Positions 43,026 to 51,675 of a stretch of 64,000 bases of DNA are shown in pieces. The stretch covers positions 124,001 to 188,000 of the forward strand of contig NZ_JAINVF010000008.1 in NCBI RefSeq assembly GCF_020400585.1. The letters run 5' to 3'. The position numbers and the translations under genes were made by a program. The notes under the pieces were generated by a model. It had not been told where the DNA came from. It was given only the letters and a program-made list of their open reading frames with translations, and searched no databases. Position 1 is the stretch's first letter; every line of letters begins with the position of its first letter. Source of the DNA: Streptomyces sp. NK08204 (lineage in GTDB: Bacteria; Actinomycetota; Actinomycetes; Streptomycetales; Streptomycetaceae).

Positions 43026-43844
43026 ATGACAACGATGCGAACGCAGCGCGACGACCCCTTGGACGACTTCTCCCGGAGAGTCGTCACCGTCGACGGCGTC
43101 AGCAAGACCGTGTACGTCGCCGGGGCAGGACCCGGCGTCATCCTGATGCCCGAGATGCCGGGCATCAGCCCCGACGTCGCGCGGTTGGCCCGCTGGATAC
43201 GGGATGCCGGCCTCTGCGTGTATCTGCCCTCCCTCTTCGGCGTCGACGGTGCCTACCCGACCGCCGAGGCAGGCGAGGCCGTCGTCCGGCGTGCTTGCGT
43301 CAGCGCCGAGTTCCGGGCGTTCGCCGGGGGCGGCACCAGCCCCGTCGTGGCGTGGCTGCGCGGCCTCGCGCGTCACGCGCACGAGGAGTGCGGCGGGCCG
43401 GGCGTCGGCGCGGTCGGGCTGTGTTTCACCGGCAACTTCGCCTTGACCATGGCGCTGGAACCGGCCGTCATCGCCCCGGTCGTCAATCACCCCTCGCTGC
43501 CGCTCGACGACCCCGGGGGCCTCGAGATCGGGGACGAGGACGCAGCGGCCCTGGCCGGACGCGTCGAACGAGACGGGTTGAAGGTGCTCGCCTACCGCTT
43601 CGACGACGACAGGTGGTGCACGGGCCGGCGGTTCGCGGCCTACCGAGCGCTGCTCGGCGAAGCGTTCGACGGCCGGGTGCTTCCCGCCGACGTGGCGAAC
43701 AGGAACCCCCCGCCCTTCTTCCGCGAGGTCGTCGGGTGCGCCCACAGCGTCGTCACGGCACACCTCGTGGACGAGCACGGTCACCCGACGGCGCGTGCCC
43801 GCGATGAGATCATCGCCTTCCTCACGGAGCGGCTCAGAGGGTGA
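43026..43844 (+). CDS. dienelactone hydrolase-family protein
   Basis: 272 aa from ATG 43026 (ATG 43035 is an alternative). The alpha/beta hydrolase core shows GVILMPEMPGISPDVARLARW, CVYLPSLFG and the nucleophile elbow VGAVGLCFTGNFALTM (Cys, as in dienelactone hydrolases). RFDDDRWC and a C-terminal CAHSVVTAHLVDEHGH (His) complete the triad. It would hydrolyse a lactone or ester. Paired with the divergent GlxA-type regulator. Confidence 0.9.
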   Translation: MTTMRTQRDDPLDDFSRRVVTVDGVSKTVYVAGAGPGVILMPEMPGISPDVARLARWIRDAGLCVYLPSLFGVDGAYPTAEAGEAVVRRACVSAEFRAFAGGGTSPVVAWLRGLARHAHEECGGPGVGAVGLCFTGNFALTMALEPAVIAPVVNHPSLPLDDPGGLEIGDEDAAALAGRVERDGLKVLAYRFDDDRWCTGRRFAAYRALLGEAFDGRVLPADVANRNPPPFFREVVGCAHSVVTAHLVDEHGHPTARARDEIIAFLTERLRG

Positions 43845-43876
43845 CGGGCTCCGGCGTCCCGTGGCGGCGCACCCTT

Positions 43877-43912
43877 GCTGGTGCTGGTGCTGGTGCTGGT
43901 GCTGGTGCTGGT
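43877..43912. repeat. six tandem GCTGGT hexamers
   Basis: Exact GCTGGT x6 in the intergenic region after the hydrolase gene. A simple-sequence tract likely made by slippage; it overlaps no gene. Confidence 0.9.
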
Positions 43913-43915
43913 GCG

Positions 43916-44060
43916 TCACAGCGTCAGCGACGTCCCCTCCTTGCGGGCCAGGATCGTGCAGGCGGCCCACTGGCCCGCCCGTGCCGTGCTGAAGAGGTAC
44001 GGGTCCACGGCCGGCCCCTGAAGCGTCGCCCCGCGACCAACAGGTCTGTCCCCGCCGCCC
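43916..44060 (-). pseudogene. possible C-terminal remnant of an oxidoreductase
   Basis: A minus-strand frame ending TGA at 43916-43918 reads GTDLLVAGR and [20 protein letters not shown], then QWAACTILARKEGTSLTL, with good amino-acid composition and a flavoprotein-like LLVAGR turn. Upstream of about 44060 the frame becomes low-complexity Arg/Pro and no start is seen. It may be the tail of a lost FAD enzyme. The remaining bases of 43845-44265 hold the hexamer repeat and nothing else. Confidence 0.35.
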
Positions 44061-44265
44061 CTTCACCCCAGATCGAGGGTGCGGCGACGGCGGGCTGCCG
44101 TGCCTGTGGCCGGGCGGCGCCCCGGCCTCCTCGGCGTTGTCCTCCGGCCGGGCCGCGGTGCCGTCCTCGGCAGGAGGCCGTCCAGCGGATGGTCCGCCGG
44201 CGCGGACGGTTCGTCGTAAGGACTGCGGTCGGGCGGAGCCGCATGGCCAGGGCCATGATGGGGGT

Positions 44266-44922
44266 GTGCCCTGTCCTGCGACGCCCAGCCCGGCCGAGCG
44301 TCCTGGCCCCGCCACGGGCACTGGCCGCCTCGAGTCGGGGCCCACGCCCCGGACCGCTGTGGCGTGGCTTCCTCCGGCCCGGCTGTGGCCCGCCATCCAG
44401 GACATCCGCGCCGAGCACGACCCGCAGATCCGCCGCTGGCCGCCCCACGTGAACCTGCTCTTCGGCTTCGTACCGGAGGAGGACTTCCCAGCGGCGCTCG
44501 AGCTGCTGGCCGCCGCGGCTGCCGAGTGCCGGCCCTTCGACATCCGGCTCGGCGGCGTCCGCTTCTTCCGCCACCGCTCCTACGCGACCCTGTGGCTCGA
44601 CCCCGCGGCGGCCGGCACCGCACCCTGGACGGAGCTGCGCAGCGCGCTGGCGGAGCCCTTCCCGTACTGCACGGACCGCTTCCCCCGCTTCACCCCGCAC
44701 CTCTCGCTCGGGCGAACGCGCGTTCCGCGCATCCTGGCGGCGGAATGTGCCGCCCGGCTCGGCGTGTTGCACGCACGGGTGGCCGACATCGCGCTCCTCT
44801 CCCGCAGAGGTGACGGCCCCATGTGGACGCGCGCCACGGTCGACCTGGGCACCGGCGCGGTGCACCGCCACCTCGGACCCGAACCGGGCAGCGGCGGGTA
44901 CGGGCCACCGCAGCCGCACTGA
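44266..44922 (+). CDS. 2'-5' RNA ligase/2H phosphoesterase-family protein
   Basis: 218 aa from GTG 44266; a start at GTG 44361 before [12 protein letters not shown] is possible. The two HxT/S-like catalytic motifs are [12 protein letters not shown] (near residue 65) and [12 protein letters not shown] (near 150), the second with a clear His-x-Ser. These proteins cleave cyclic phosphodiesters in RNA or nucleotides. No RNA-processing neighbour is present. The N-terminal 30 residues are Pro/Gly-rich and probably disordered or not translated. Confidence 0.8.
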   Translation: MPCPATPSPAERPGPATGTGRLESGPTPRTAVAWLPPARLWPAIQDIRAEHDPQIRRWPPHVNLLFGFVPEEDFPAALELLAAAAAECRPFDIRLGGVRFFRHRSYATLWLDPAAAGTAPWTELRSALAEPFPYCTDRFPRFTPHLSLGRTRVPRILAAECAARLGVLHARVADIALLSRRGDGPMWTRATVDLGTGAVHRHLGPEPGSGGYGPPQPH

Positions 44923-44944
44923 CCGGGCAATCGGCACGACCGCG

Positions 44945-45568
44945 TCACAGACAGCGGTGCACCGGAACGTGTACGACGGCCAGAGAGGCCGCCGCGGCCG
45001 CGAAGCCGAGGACCGCACCGGCGGCGACGTCGCCGGGGTAGTGCACGCCCGTGTGGACCCGGGAGTAGCCGACGGCGACCGCCAGCGCTCCGAGCGGCAC
45101 CGCCGCCGGGGGCAGCACGACGCCCACGGCGGTGGCGAACGCGGTCGCCGATGCCGTATGGCCGGACGGGAAGGACGCGGACTTCGGCATGGGCACATGC
45201 CGGTCCGCCACCACCCGGGCCGCTTCCCGATCGGGCCGCTGCCGACGGACCATCCGCTTGCCGAACAGGTTCGCCGCAGCCGACGCCAGCGCGACCGCGC
45301 AGACCCCGGCCAGCGCCGCGCGACGCGGACGGCCGGGCCGGAGGGCGAGGCCCGCCGCGACGGTCAGCGAGATCTTCGAGTGGTCGGCCGTGTGCGACAG
45401 CCGTCGCAGTGCGCGGTCCAGCGTGGGCGTGGGCGTGCCGGCCACGGCCGCGTACAGGGCCCCGTCGATCGCACGCAGGTCGCTGAGCACGGCCGCCGCG
45501 GCGGACCGGGCCGTGGCGACGGTCCGGCGGGCCGGTGCGGGGGGCGGGGCGGTGTTCCGGTCAGGCAC
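44945..45568 (-). CDS. PAP2-family lipid phosphatase
   Basis: 207 aa from ATG 45568. The three-part acid phosphatase signature is complete: KRMVRRQRPDRE (KxxxxxxRP), FPSGHTASATAF (PSGH) and SRVHTGVHYPGDVAAG (SRxxxxxHxxxD). About five or six membrane spans are predicted. It dephosphorylates lipids such as phosphatidate or undecaprenyl pyrophosphate. The gene overlaps the upstream lipid kinase gene by 8 bp, so kinase and phosphatase are coupled. Confidence 0.93.
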   Translation of the reverse strand: MPDRNTAPPPAPARRTVATARSAAAAVLSDLRAIDGALYAAVAGTPTPTLDRALRRLSHTADHSKISLTVAAGLALRPGRPRRAALAGVCAVALASAAANLFGKRMVRRQRPDREAARVVADRHVPMPKSASFPSGHTASATAFATAVGVVLPPAAVPLGALAVAVGYSRVHTGVHYPGDVAAGAVLGFAAAAASLAVVHVPVHRCL

Positions 45569-46913
45569 GGAGGTCTCCTTGGGACGTTCGCTCGGTACGA
45601 CCGAACGCGAGGTCGATGAGCCGCCGCCAGTTCAGCGGCGGCGCGGGAACCGGGACGCCCGGACGGTCACGCGGCACCAGTACGCGCAGTGCGCCGGCGC
45701 GCAGCGTGCACACGACCGGCGTGGGCATCTGCAGCGCCTCGCCGTCCACCGCCACGGGAATCTCGTGCGTCTCGCAGGTCACCTCGACCCGCTGCGCGGT
45801 CATGACGGTCAGCCCCGTGGACTGCGAGCCGCGCACGGCCAGCTCGGCGGCCTGGGCCGCACCCTCCACCCGGATACCCAGCACGCCCAGCTCGCCGCTG
45901 TCGAGCCGGGGCCGACGGGCGCCGCCGCTCAGGTCGTCGGGGGAGACGTACGGGTTGTTGCTGACCAGCAGCGCCTGCTGGGACACGAGCGTGGTGTCGT
46001 CGACCCGGGCGTCGAGCCGCCGCACGCCCTCGCCGACCAGCAGGTCCGGCATGAGGCTCAGCGCCGTACCCGCCTTGTCGTCGCGGTACTCGGGGCGCCG
46101 CACGACGTCCGCGTACACCCCGAACGACACGGTGTTGACGAAGGCCCGGCCCGCCACGTCGCCGAGATCGACCCGGAGTTCCTCGCCGTCGGTCAGCGCG
46201 TCGAGGCAGCTGGCCGGGTCGGACCGGTCGAGGCCGAGGTCCATGGCGAAGTGGTTGCGGGTGCCGGCGCACACCACCAGGAACGGCAGATCGTGCTCGG
46301 CGGCGACCGCCGCGACCAGCGCCTGGGTGCCGTCACCGCCCGCCACGCCGAGCAGGTCCGCACCCTCGGCGACGGCCTGGCGGGCCAGCGCGGCGACATC
46401 GGTTTCGGCGGAGGGATCGAGCAGGATCACCCGCGCGCCGAGTTCCTCCGCCTGCTCGACGAGCCCGAAGCGGCCGACCTTTCCGTCCCCCGACTTCGGA
46501 TTCATGATGATGACCGGCCGCAGCACCCGGGGTGCGGGCCTCACCGGCTTCGCCCGCTGCGGACGCGACCTGCGCAGCGCTGCCCGGGCGCAGACAAGCG
46601 ACGTGCCCCAGCACAGGCTCGAGGACAGTGCCGTCAGCCACAGGCCGCCCTGCGTGAAGAGGACCAGGAGGGTGACGGGTGCCGCGACCGCGATGAGCGC
46701 CCCGAACAGCCGCACCACGCCGTGGTGGGCCAGGAACCACCAGACACCGGCGGCGCAGACGATCAGCCCGAGGAGCCCGACCCCGATGATCAACAGCCCC
46801 CGGCCTCCCAGTGCGAGCAGCAGCACGACCACGGCGCCGACCGCCGCCAGCACGGCGCCGCAGGCGAGCAGCCGCGCGGCCGTGCTCCCGTCGGAGTTCC
46901 TCGTCCGCGTCAC
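45561..46913 (-). CDS. diacylglycerol kinase-family lipid kinase with N-terminal membrane spans
   Basis: 450 aa from GTG 46913. Residues about 10-105 carry three or four membrane spans (VLLLALGGRGLLIIGVGLLGLIV and LFGALIAVAAPVTLLVLF). The soluble DAGK catalytic domain starts near 130 with RPVIIMNPKSGDGKVGRFGLVEQA and the glycine-rich GVAGGDGTQALVA nucleotide site, and continues with FLVVCAGTRNHFAMDLGL. It phosphorylates a lipid, probably diacylglycerol or a sphingoid-like lipid. It is unusual in having an integral N-terminus, and it is coupled to a PAP2 phosphatase that would do the reverse reaction. Confidence 0.92.
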   Translation of the reverse strand: MTRTRNSDGSTAARLLACGAVLAAVGAVVVLLLALGGRGLLIIGVGLLGLIVCAAGVWWFLAHHGVVRLFGALIAVAAPVTLLVLFTQGGLWLTALSSSLCWGTSLVCARAALRRSRPQRAKPVRPAPRVLRPVIIMNPKSGDGKVGRFGLVEQAEELGARVILLDPSAETDVAALARQAVAEGADLLGVAGGDGTQALVAAVAAEHDLPFLVVCAGTRNHFAMDLGLDRSDPASCLDALTDGEELRVDLGDVAGRAFVNTVSFGVYADVVRRPEYRDDKAGTALSLMPDLLVGEGVRRLDARVDDTTLVSQQALLVSNNPYVSPDDLSGGARRPRLDSGELGVLGIRVEGAAQAAELAVRGSQSTGLTVMTAQRVEVTCETHEIPVAVDGEALQMPTPVVCTLRAGALRVLVPRDRPGVPVPAPPLNWRRLIDLAFGRTERTSQGDLRA

Positions 46914-47426
46914 GTCCGTGTCGCCCTCCCCACGTCGTGTTCATCCCTTCGGCCCAGTCCGTGACACCAGCCTGCACGTTCCCTGAACGCGGAGCGTCCC
47001 GGCCGGGCCGTGTGGGTGAGCCCCGCGAGCGGGATCCGCCCATTTGACTGTGTCCAAGCTTGTTACCGCAGGCCAGGAGCCGAAACGTGCGGTCCGGTCG
47101 GAGAGGGCTGGGTCGGCTTCGCACGTCGTTCATCGGAGAACCGGCGGTCGCGGATGAGACGGGCTGCGATCGCCGCGAAGGCCGGAAGGTGCTCGGGGCC
47201 TGCGCTCGTACCGACGACGCAGACGTTCACCCGCAGGGAGCAGGCGACAGTACGCCCCTGGCCCGACGGCGCCGGCCGGGCATGCCGAGGAGAGGTGATC
47301 GAACGGCCCGATTCGGGACCGCCCGGCCACGCGGGCCCGTGAGGCCGGGGCAACGTGGACGGACGCTGGGCTCGCCGCCCACGGACGGTCCGGTGAGGGC
47401 CCGCCACCCCGGGCGTCCGCACATCA
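46914..47426. other. 513-bp gap
   Basis: Between the lipid-kinase start and the Spo0M-like stop, both on the minus strand. The stretch 47041-47070 (CATTTGACTGTGTCCAAGC) is locally AT-richer and could hold the kinase promoter. A minus-strand frame around 47090-47230 (VCVVGTSAGPEHLPAFAAIA) has decent composition but no start or domain; probably not a gene. Confidence 0.4.
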
Positions 47427-48206
47427 TCAACGGCCGTCGATCAGTACGAGTTCCTCGAGCGCCTTGCGTACCTGTGGGCGCCAGCTGACGTGGCCGACCT
47501 CGTGGTGGGCGGCGGGAAAACGGCGGACGGGAGGCTTCCTGTCCCAGGCGCGCTCATCAGGTGCCGCCCGCCGAACGTGGACCAGGGCCCCGACGACGTT
47601 CGTGTGGAAGACGACCTCCAGTTGTTCCGGCCGCCCGGGTCCGGGTGAGCGGTCCGTGAGGACGAAGGACTGGTGGAAGCCATGGCGCTGCTCCACCTCG
47701 GGGATGTAGGAGCCCACGACGTACGCGGAGTCGCAGTAGTACCCCTCCTCAGCGAACGCTTCCAAGACGGCCTCGTGCAGGGGCAGAGCCGAAATGTGCA
47801 ACAGGTCGTTGTCCACATCCGCCCCCTCGTCGTTCCAGTCGCGGCGAAGTCTGCTCTTGACCGAGAGCACCACTCCCAGGGCCCGGCCGCCGAGTTCGCT
47901 CACCGGAGTCTCCCAGGGCAGCCGTTCGCAGAAGGTGAGCCGTTGCTCCTTGCCCTTGCGCAGGGTGAAGCCCGAGGGTCTGGCACAGCAGCTGTCGAAC
48001 TCGTAGTCGCACTCCTCACCGTTGTAATTCGTGTACCGGACCGTCATACGCAGATAGACGGCATCGATCGGCGTGTCGCGCGACCCGCCTCTGAGGAGGA
48101 CCTCACCCTTCACGTCCCCGCCCGGATACACCGGTCCCAGGATCTGGGTGTCCACCTCGATCGCTTGGTCCGGATCCCCGATCCCGAACAGCCGCTTGAA
48201 CCCCAC
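47427..48206 (-). CDS. Spo0M-like sporulation-control protein
   Basis: 259 aa from GTG 48206, chosen because GGAGGGG lies upstream. It begins GFKRLFGIGDPDQAIEVDTQ and continues with PGGDVKGEVLLRGGS, the arrestin-like beta fold of Spo0M proteins. The C-terminal half has YIPEVEQRHGFHQSFVLTD. The family affects sporulation or stress in Bacillus; its function in actinomycetes is not settled. Five or six cysteines (CDYEFDSCCAR, TFCERL, YYCDSAYV) are unusual and might bind metal. Confidence 0.82.
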   Translation of the reverse strand: MGFKRLFGIGDPDQAIEVDTQILGPVYPGGDVKGEVLLRGGSRDTPIDAVYLRMTVRYTNYNGEECDYEFDSCCARPSGFTLRKGKEQRLTFCERLPWETPVSELGGRALGVVLSVKSRLRRDWNDEGADVDNDLLHISALPLHEAVLEAFAEEGYYCDSAYVVGSYIPEVEQRHGFHQSFVLTDRSPGPGRPEQLEVVFHTNVVGALVHVRRAAPDERAWDRKPPVRRFPAAHHEVGHVSWRPQVRKALEELVLIDGR

Positions 48207-48526
48207 GCGCGCCCCTCCCCGAGTCCGCGATGACCAGGTCAGAAGGCTAACAGCGGAGCCCGTTGTGCCCGGCGCGGGCGTCAGGAACCTCGGTCGGACG
48301 GCGGCGAGCACTGTCTGCCCCGGACGACGAGCCCGGTTCGCCGTAGGCGTCGACCCGGGCGCAGCCGCAGAGAAACCGGGAGGCCGGCCCGGAGGCGGCT
48401 CGGACAAGTGGACGGGGCTTTGCGGGAGTTGGACGAGCATCGCTTACCTGCCAGGTCATCGACCCCGGTGCGCCCGCCTGTCATGATCGTCGGTGTACAG
48501 GCCGGACCGAACCCCGGAAGGACGTC
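48207..48526. other. 320-bp divergent intergenic region
   Basis: Separates the Spo0M-like gene (leftward) and the DUF1330 gene (rightward). No frame is convincing and I see no strong inverted repeat. It should hold both promoters. Confidence 0.4.
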
Positions 48527-48874
48527 ATGCCCGCCTACGCCATCGCTCATCTCCAGGAAGCCGCACCGCACCCGGAGATCGCCGAGTACATCGAGCGGAT
48601 CACCGCCACCTTCGAGCCTCACGGCGGCCGTTTCCTGGTCCACGCCTTGCCGCACGAGGAGAAGGAGGGCAGCTGGCCCGGACATGTCGTGGTCATCGGC
48701 TTCCCCGGGATGGACGAGGCCCGGGCCTGGTGGGACTCGCCCGCCTACCAGGAGATAGCACCGCTGCGCTCGAGGCACATCGCCGGCGACATCATCCTCG
48801 TCCCGGGCGTCCCCGACGACTACGACCCCGCTGCCACCGCCCAGGCGATGCGCGAGGCCATGTCCGCGCAGTAG
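48527..48874 (+). CDS. DUF1330-family protein
   Basis: 115 aa from ATG 48527, with GAAGGAC upstream. The family ferredoxin-like dimeric alpha-beta barrel is seen in YAIAHLQEAAPHPEIAEYIERITATFEPHGGRFLVH, WPGHVVVIGFPGMDEARAWWDSPAYQEI and IILVPGV. Enzymatic activity is unknown. It is convergent with the ECF-CAP fusion gene, 38 bp away. Confidence 0.9.
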   Translation: MPAYAIAHLQEAAPHPEIAEYIERITATFEPHGGRFLVHALPHEEKEGSWPGHVVVIGFPGMDEARAWWDSPAYQEIAPLRSRHIAGDIILVPGVPDDYDPAATAQAMREAMSAQ

Positions 48875-48912
48875 CCGTCCACGGGCAGACCCCGGCAACC
48901 CCGGCGCGCAGG

Positions 48913-50547
48913 TCAGAGCTTCGTACCGAAGTCCTGTGTCCACCACGGTCCGCCCGTACCCGTGTGGACGCCCACGCCGATGTTCTTGAACGCGCAGTTG
49001 AGGATGTTGGCGCGGTGGCCGGGACTGTTCATCCAGGAGTCCATCACGGCCTGCGGGGTCTGCTGGCCCAGGGCGATGTTCTCCCCGTAGGCGGACCAGC
49101 GGTAGCCCGCGGCCGTGATGCGCTGCCCTGGGCCGAGACCGTCCGGGTTGGTGTGGTCGAAGAAGTCACGGGACGCCATGTCGTCGGAGTGGCCCTGTGC
49201 GGCCTTCTGCAGCTGCGGGTCCTGGGCGAGAGGTCCGCAGCCGGCCGCCGCCCGCTCCTTGTTCACCAGCGCGACCACCTGCGTGACGGTGCCCGAAGGA
49301 GCCGTCCGGGTCTGTGGTGCGATGGACGCGGTCCGAGTGGGCCGGGCGGCCTGCCCGGGGGTGGACGCGCTCGATGCGGCGGGGTGCGGGGTCTTCTTGG
49401 CGACGGGCTTCTTCGTCGCCGACGCGGTCGGCGCGGAAGGTGTCGTTCTGGTCGGTGGGGCGGTCTCGACCGGGCGCGGGACGGAGAGGTCCGCGACGGG
49501 ATCGTCGGGGGTCTGTGCACGGGTCGCGCTGCCGTTCCCCGTCCCGGCACCGGTCCCGAAGTACCAGAGGCCGCCGCCCGCGACGCAGGCCACCAGCATG
49601 GCGCCGCCGACGGCCCGGCGCCGCACGCGCCGACGACGGCGCCTCTCGCCGCGGGAGCCGGCCCGGCCGCGGGCGGCCCGGTGCTTCGCCGCCGGGTCCG
49701 TGCCGGCGCCCCCGGCGGACATCCGCGCTGCGTATGCCGCCGTCGCCGTCCGGTCCGCGGTGGGACCCCACTTGGCGAGCAGCGCGGACGACACCGAGAC
49801 CAGTGCCAGGCCCGCCAGGAGTCCCTCCGCGGGCATCAATCCGCTCCACAGGCCGGAGCACCGTATGCAGCTGCGGGCGTGCCGGGCTATCCGCTTGCGC
49901 CACAGTGCCGAGGGCCGGCCGTCCCAGGGATCCAGCATGCCCCGGAGTTCCTCGCAGGGAGGCTGCGCGTCGAGCGCCCGCACCACGACACGGGCCGCCG
50001 CCAGCTGTGCCTTCATGCGCTGTACCCGTACCGCGGTGTGCTGCGGCGACAGCTCCAGGGCCGCGGCGACCTCGGTGCGGGTCAGCTCGCCGGCGCACTC
50101 CAGCCACCACAGCGACAGCAGTCCTCGATCGTCCGGATCCAGCCAGCGAGTTGCTCGCGCGGTCTCCTGCCGCTGGCCGGACAACTGCAGCCGCACCAGG
50201 GTCAGGTCCACGAAGTCCGCACCCGGATCCGCGAGATCGGCGGCTTCCTCCACGGCGTCCGGCGCGGACTGCCGGGCCTGCCAGTGCGCCCGGACCTGGT
50301 TCATCGCGATCGCCACGAGCCAGGAGCGGAAGCGCTCGGGAGCACGCAGGTCACCCAACGCGTCCAGAGCCCGGAGCATCGTCTCCTGCACCACGTCGTC
50401 CACGTCGACCGAGCCGTTCAGAGCACGGCCCACGATGTTGTAAACCAGCGGAAGGTACGCGCTGACCAGGGCGTCCTGGGCCTCCGGGTCGCCTGCTCCG
50501 GCAGCGGTCACCAGCGCTGCCGACTCCACCGCATGCTGTGTACTCAT
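48913..50547 (-). CDS. ECF sigma factor - anti-sigma-like zinc motif - membrane span - extracellular CAP domain fusion
   Basis: 544 aa from ATG 50547, with GGGAAG upstream. Order: sigma region 2 (about 25-92, LVYNIVGRALNGSVDVDDVVQETMLRALDAL), region 4 (130-190, GLLSLWWLECAGELTRTEVAAALELSP), a zinc-type anti-sigma segment with H223-x3-C227-x2-C230 (ARHARSCIRCSG), a hydrophobic stretch (about 240-259) and a clear membrane span after an Arg-rich stop (312-330). A Pro/Thr/Ala linker (340-418) follows, then a CAP/SCP domain (420-544) with HSDDM, FFDHTNP, YGENIALG and SPGHRANIL. It looks like a self-contained transmembrane signalling sigma factor. Release by proteolysis would be needed for the sigma part to act (inference). 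Confidence 0.93.
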   Translation of the reverse strand: MSTQHAVESAALVTAAGAGDPEAQDALVSAYLPLVYNIVGRALNGSVDVDDVVQETMLRALDALGDLRAPERFRSWLVAIAMNQVRAHWQARQSAPDAVEEAADLADPGADFVDLTLVRLQLSGQRQETARATRWLDPDDRGLLSLWWLECAGELTRTEVAAALELSPQHTAVRVQRMKAQLAAARVVVRALDAQPPCEELRGMLDPWDGRPSALWRKRIARHARSCIRCSGLWSGLMPAEGLLAGLALVSVSSALLAKWGPTADRTATAAYAARMSAGGAGTDPAAKHRAARGRAGSRGERRRRRRVRRRAVGGAMLVACVAGGGLWYFGTGAGTGNGSATRAQTPDDPVADLSVPRPVETAPPTRTTPSAPTASATKKPVAKKTPHPAASSASTPGQAARPTRTASIAPQTRTAPSGTVTQVVALVNKERAAAGCGPLAQDPQLQKAAQGHSDDMASRDFFDHTNPDGLGPGQRITAAGYRWSAYGENIALGQQTPQAVMDSWMNSPGHRANILNCAFKNIGVGVHTGTGGPWWTQDFGTKL

Positions 50548-50745
50548 CAAAAGCTTCCCTGTCCTCGATACCGAACGGCGCTGCCCGGCACATGGGAGAC
50601 CGCGCGGCGAGCCCCGGATAACACTTCTTCGCAGACTCGTTCGAGCAGAGGCTCCTCGCACCGGTCGACGACCGCAATGGAGGAGATCACAGGGCCGCCA
50701 GTGGGCGCGTGATCGCGGGCGCGAGGGGCGGAAGGGGGAGGTGCG

Positions 50746-51590
50746 GTGGACGTCGGCGCCGTGCTGGACAACCTGGCGAAGCGGTGCGTCGAGGCGGTCC
50801 TGGTGGAGGTGACCGGATCGGGGGGCGAGACCGGGGTACAGCTGGCGGCCTGGCTCGACGGCGAGTTGGTGGTGGACGCCGGGCGGGGACGGCCGATGGG
50901 CTCGGACGCCTTGGTCCCGGCCTGGTCGACCGGGAAGGGCGTGGCGGCGGCCCTGGCCGCGGTGCTGGTGGACCGAGGAGTGCCGGCCTACGAGGCACCG
51001 GTGGCGCGGTACTGGCCACGGTCCGGCAGGGCCGAAGTGCTCATCCACGTCCCCGAGCACCTGGCGTCCAGGGTGGCCACCCGCTACGACGGTGGTCACC
51101 TGCGACGACGGCGGCCGGGCTGCGCGGCTGCAACGGATGCCGCCCAGGGCGCCGTTCTTAGACTGCGTTCCGCACAGGATGCTCCCTGTTGCCGAGCCGG
51201 CCAACCGCCGCGACGTCCGGGGCACGGCACTGCCGGCCAACGGCATCATGGCCGCACGCGGGCTGCCCGGATGTACGCGGCGCCGGCCCGCGGCGCCGGC
51301 CCGCGGCGCCGGCCCGCGGCGCCGGCCCGCGGCGGCGGCCCGCGGCGGCGGACTGCAAGGCGTGCGGCTGCCGTCGGCGACGACCTCGAAGGCGGCGGCC
51401 ACCGGGTGGGTCGAGCGGGGTGGACACGGTGCTGGGCGCACCGCGGACCGTGGGTCACGGCTTCGGGGTGGGGGACAGCGCATCCGAACCGGCGTGCCCC
51501 GCGGGCGGCTTCGGCCACAGCGGGTCCGGCGCTAGCACGGCCTGCGCCGACCCGCTGACCGGGTTCGCCTTCGCGCTGGGCGGGCGTCGT
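50746..51590 (+). pseudogene. decayed beta-lactamase-family serine hydrolase (esterase)
   Basis: From GTG 50746 (GGAGGTGCG upstream) the frame encodes a good N-terminus with the SxxK motif in AWSTGKGVAAALAAVLVDRGVPAY. After about 51090 the continuation falls into other frames. One reads TALPANGIMAAR, another MYAAP, and the last reads GVDTVLGAPRTVGHGFGVGD followed by FGHSGSG and ADPLTGFAFAL, the C-terminus of EstB-like esterases. At least two frameshifts and the GC-rich tandem repeat (51277-51341) break it. It cannot make a functional enzyme. Confidence 0.8.
51277..51341. repeat. five tandem copies of a 13-bp GC unit
   Basis: GCGGCGCCGGCCC occurs four times exactly (51277, 51290, 51303, 51316), and a fifth with C-to-G change at 51329, then a partial. 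Since 13 is not a multiple of 3, the expansion alters the reading frame of the esterase pseudogene it sits in. Confidence 0.9.
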
Positions 51591-51675
51591 GGTTGTGGTG
51601 GCTGCGGCGCTGGGCCTCGGGGTCTCGGGGTCTCTGTACTCCTTGGGACGCCGACGGCCGGAGACGGTGTCCCCG

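Noticed and set aside
43877-43912. Short tandem units considered as a CRISPR-like array
   Set aside because: Six identical hexamers without spacers are simple-sequence repeats; no cas gene is present.
47063-47422. Minus-strand frame in the gap after the Spo0M-like gene
   Set aside because: Only a short central segment has protein-like composition; ends are Pro/Arg-rich, with no start signal or domain.
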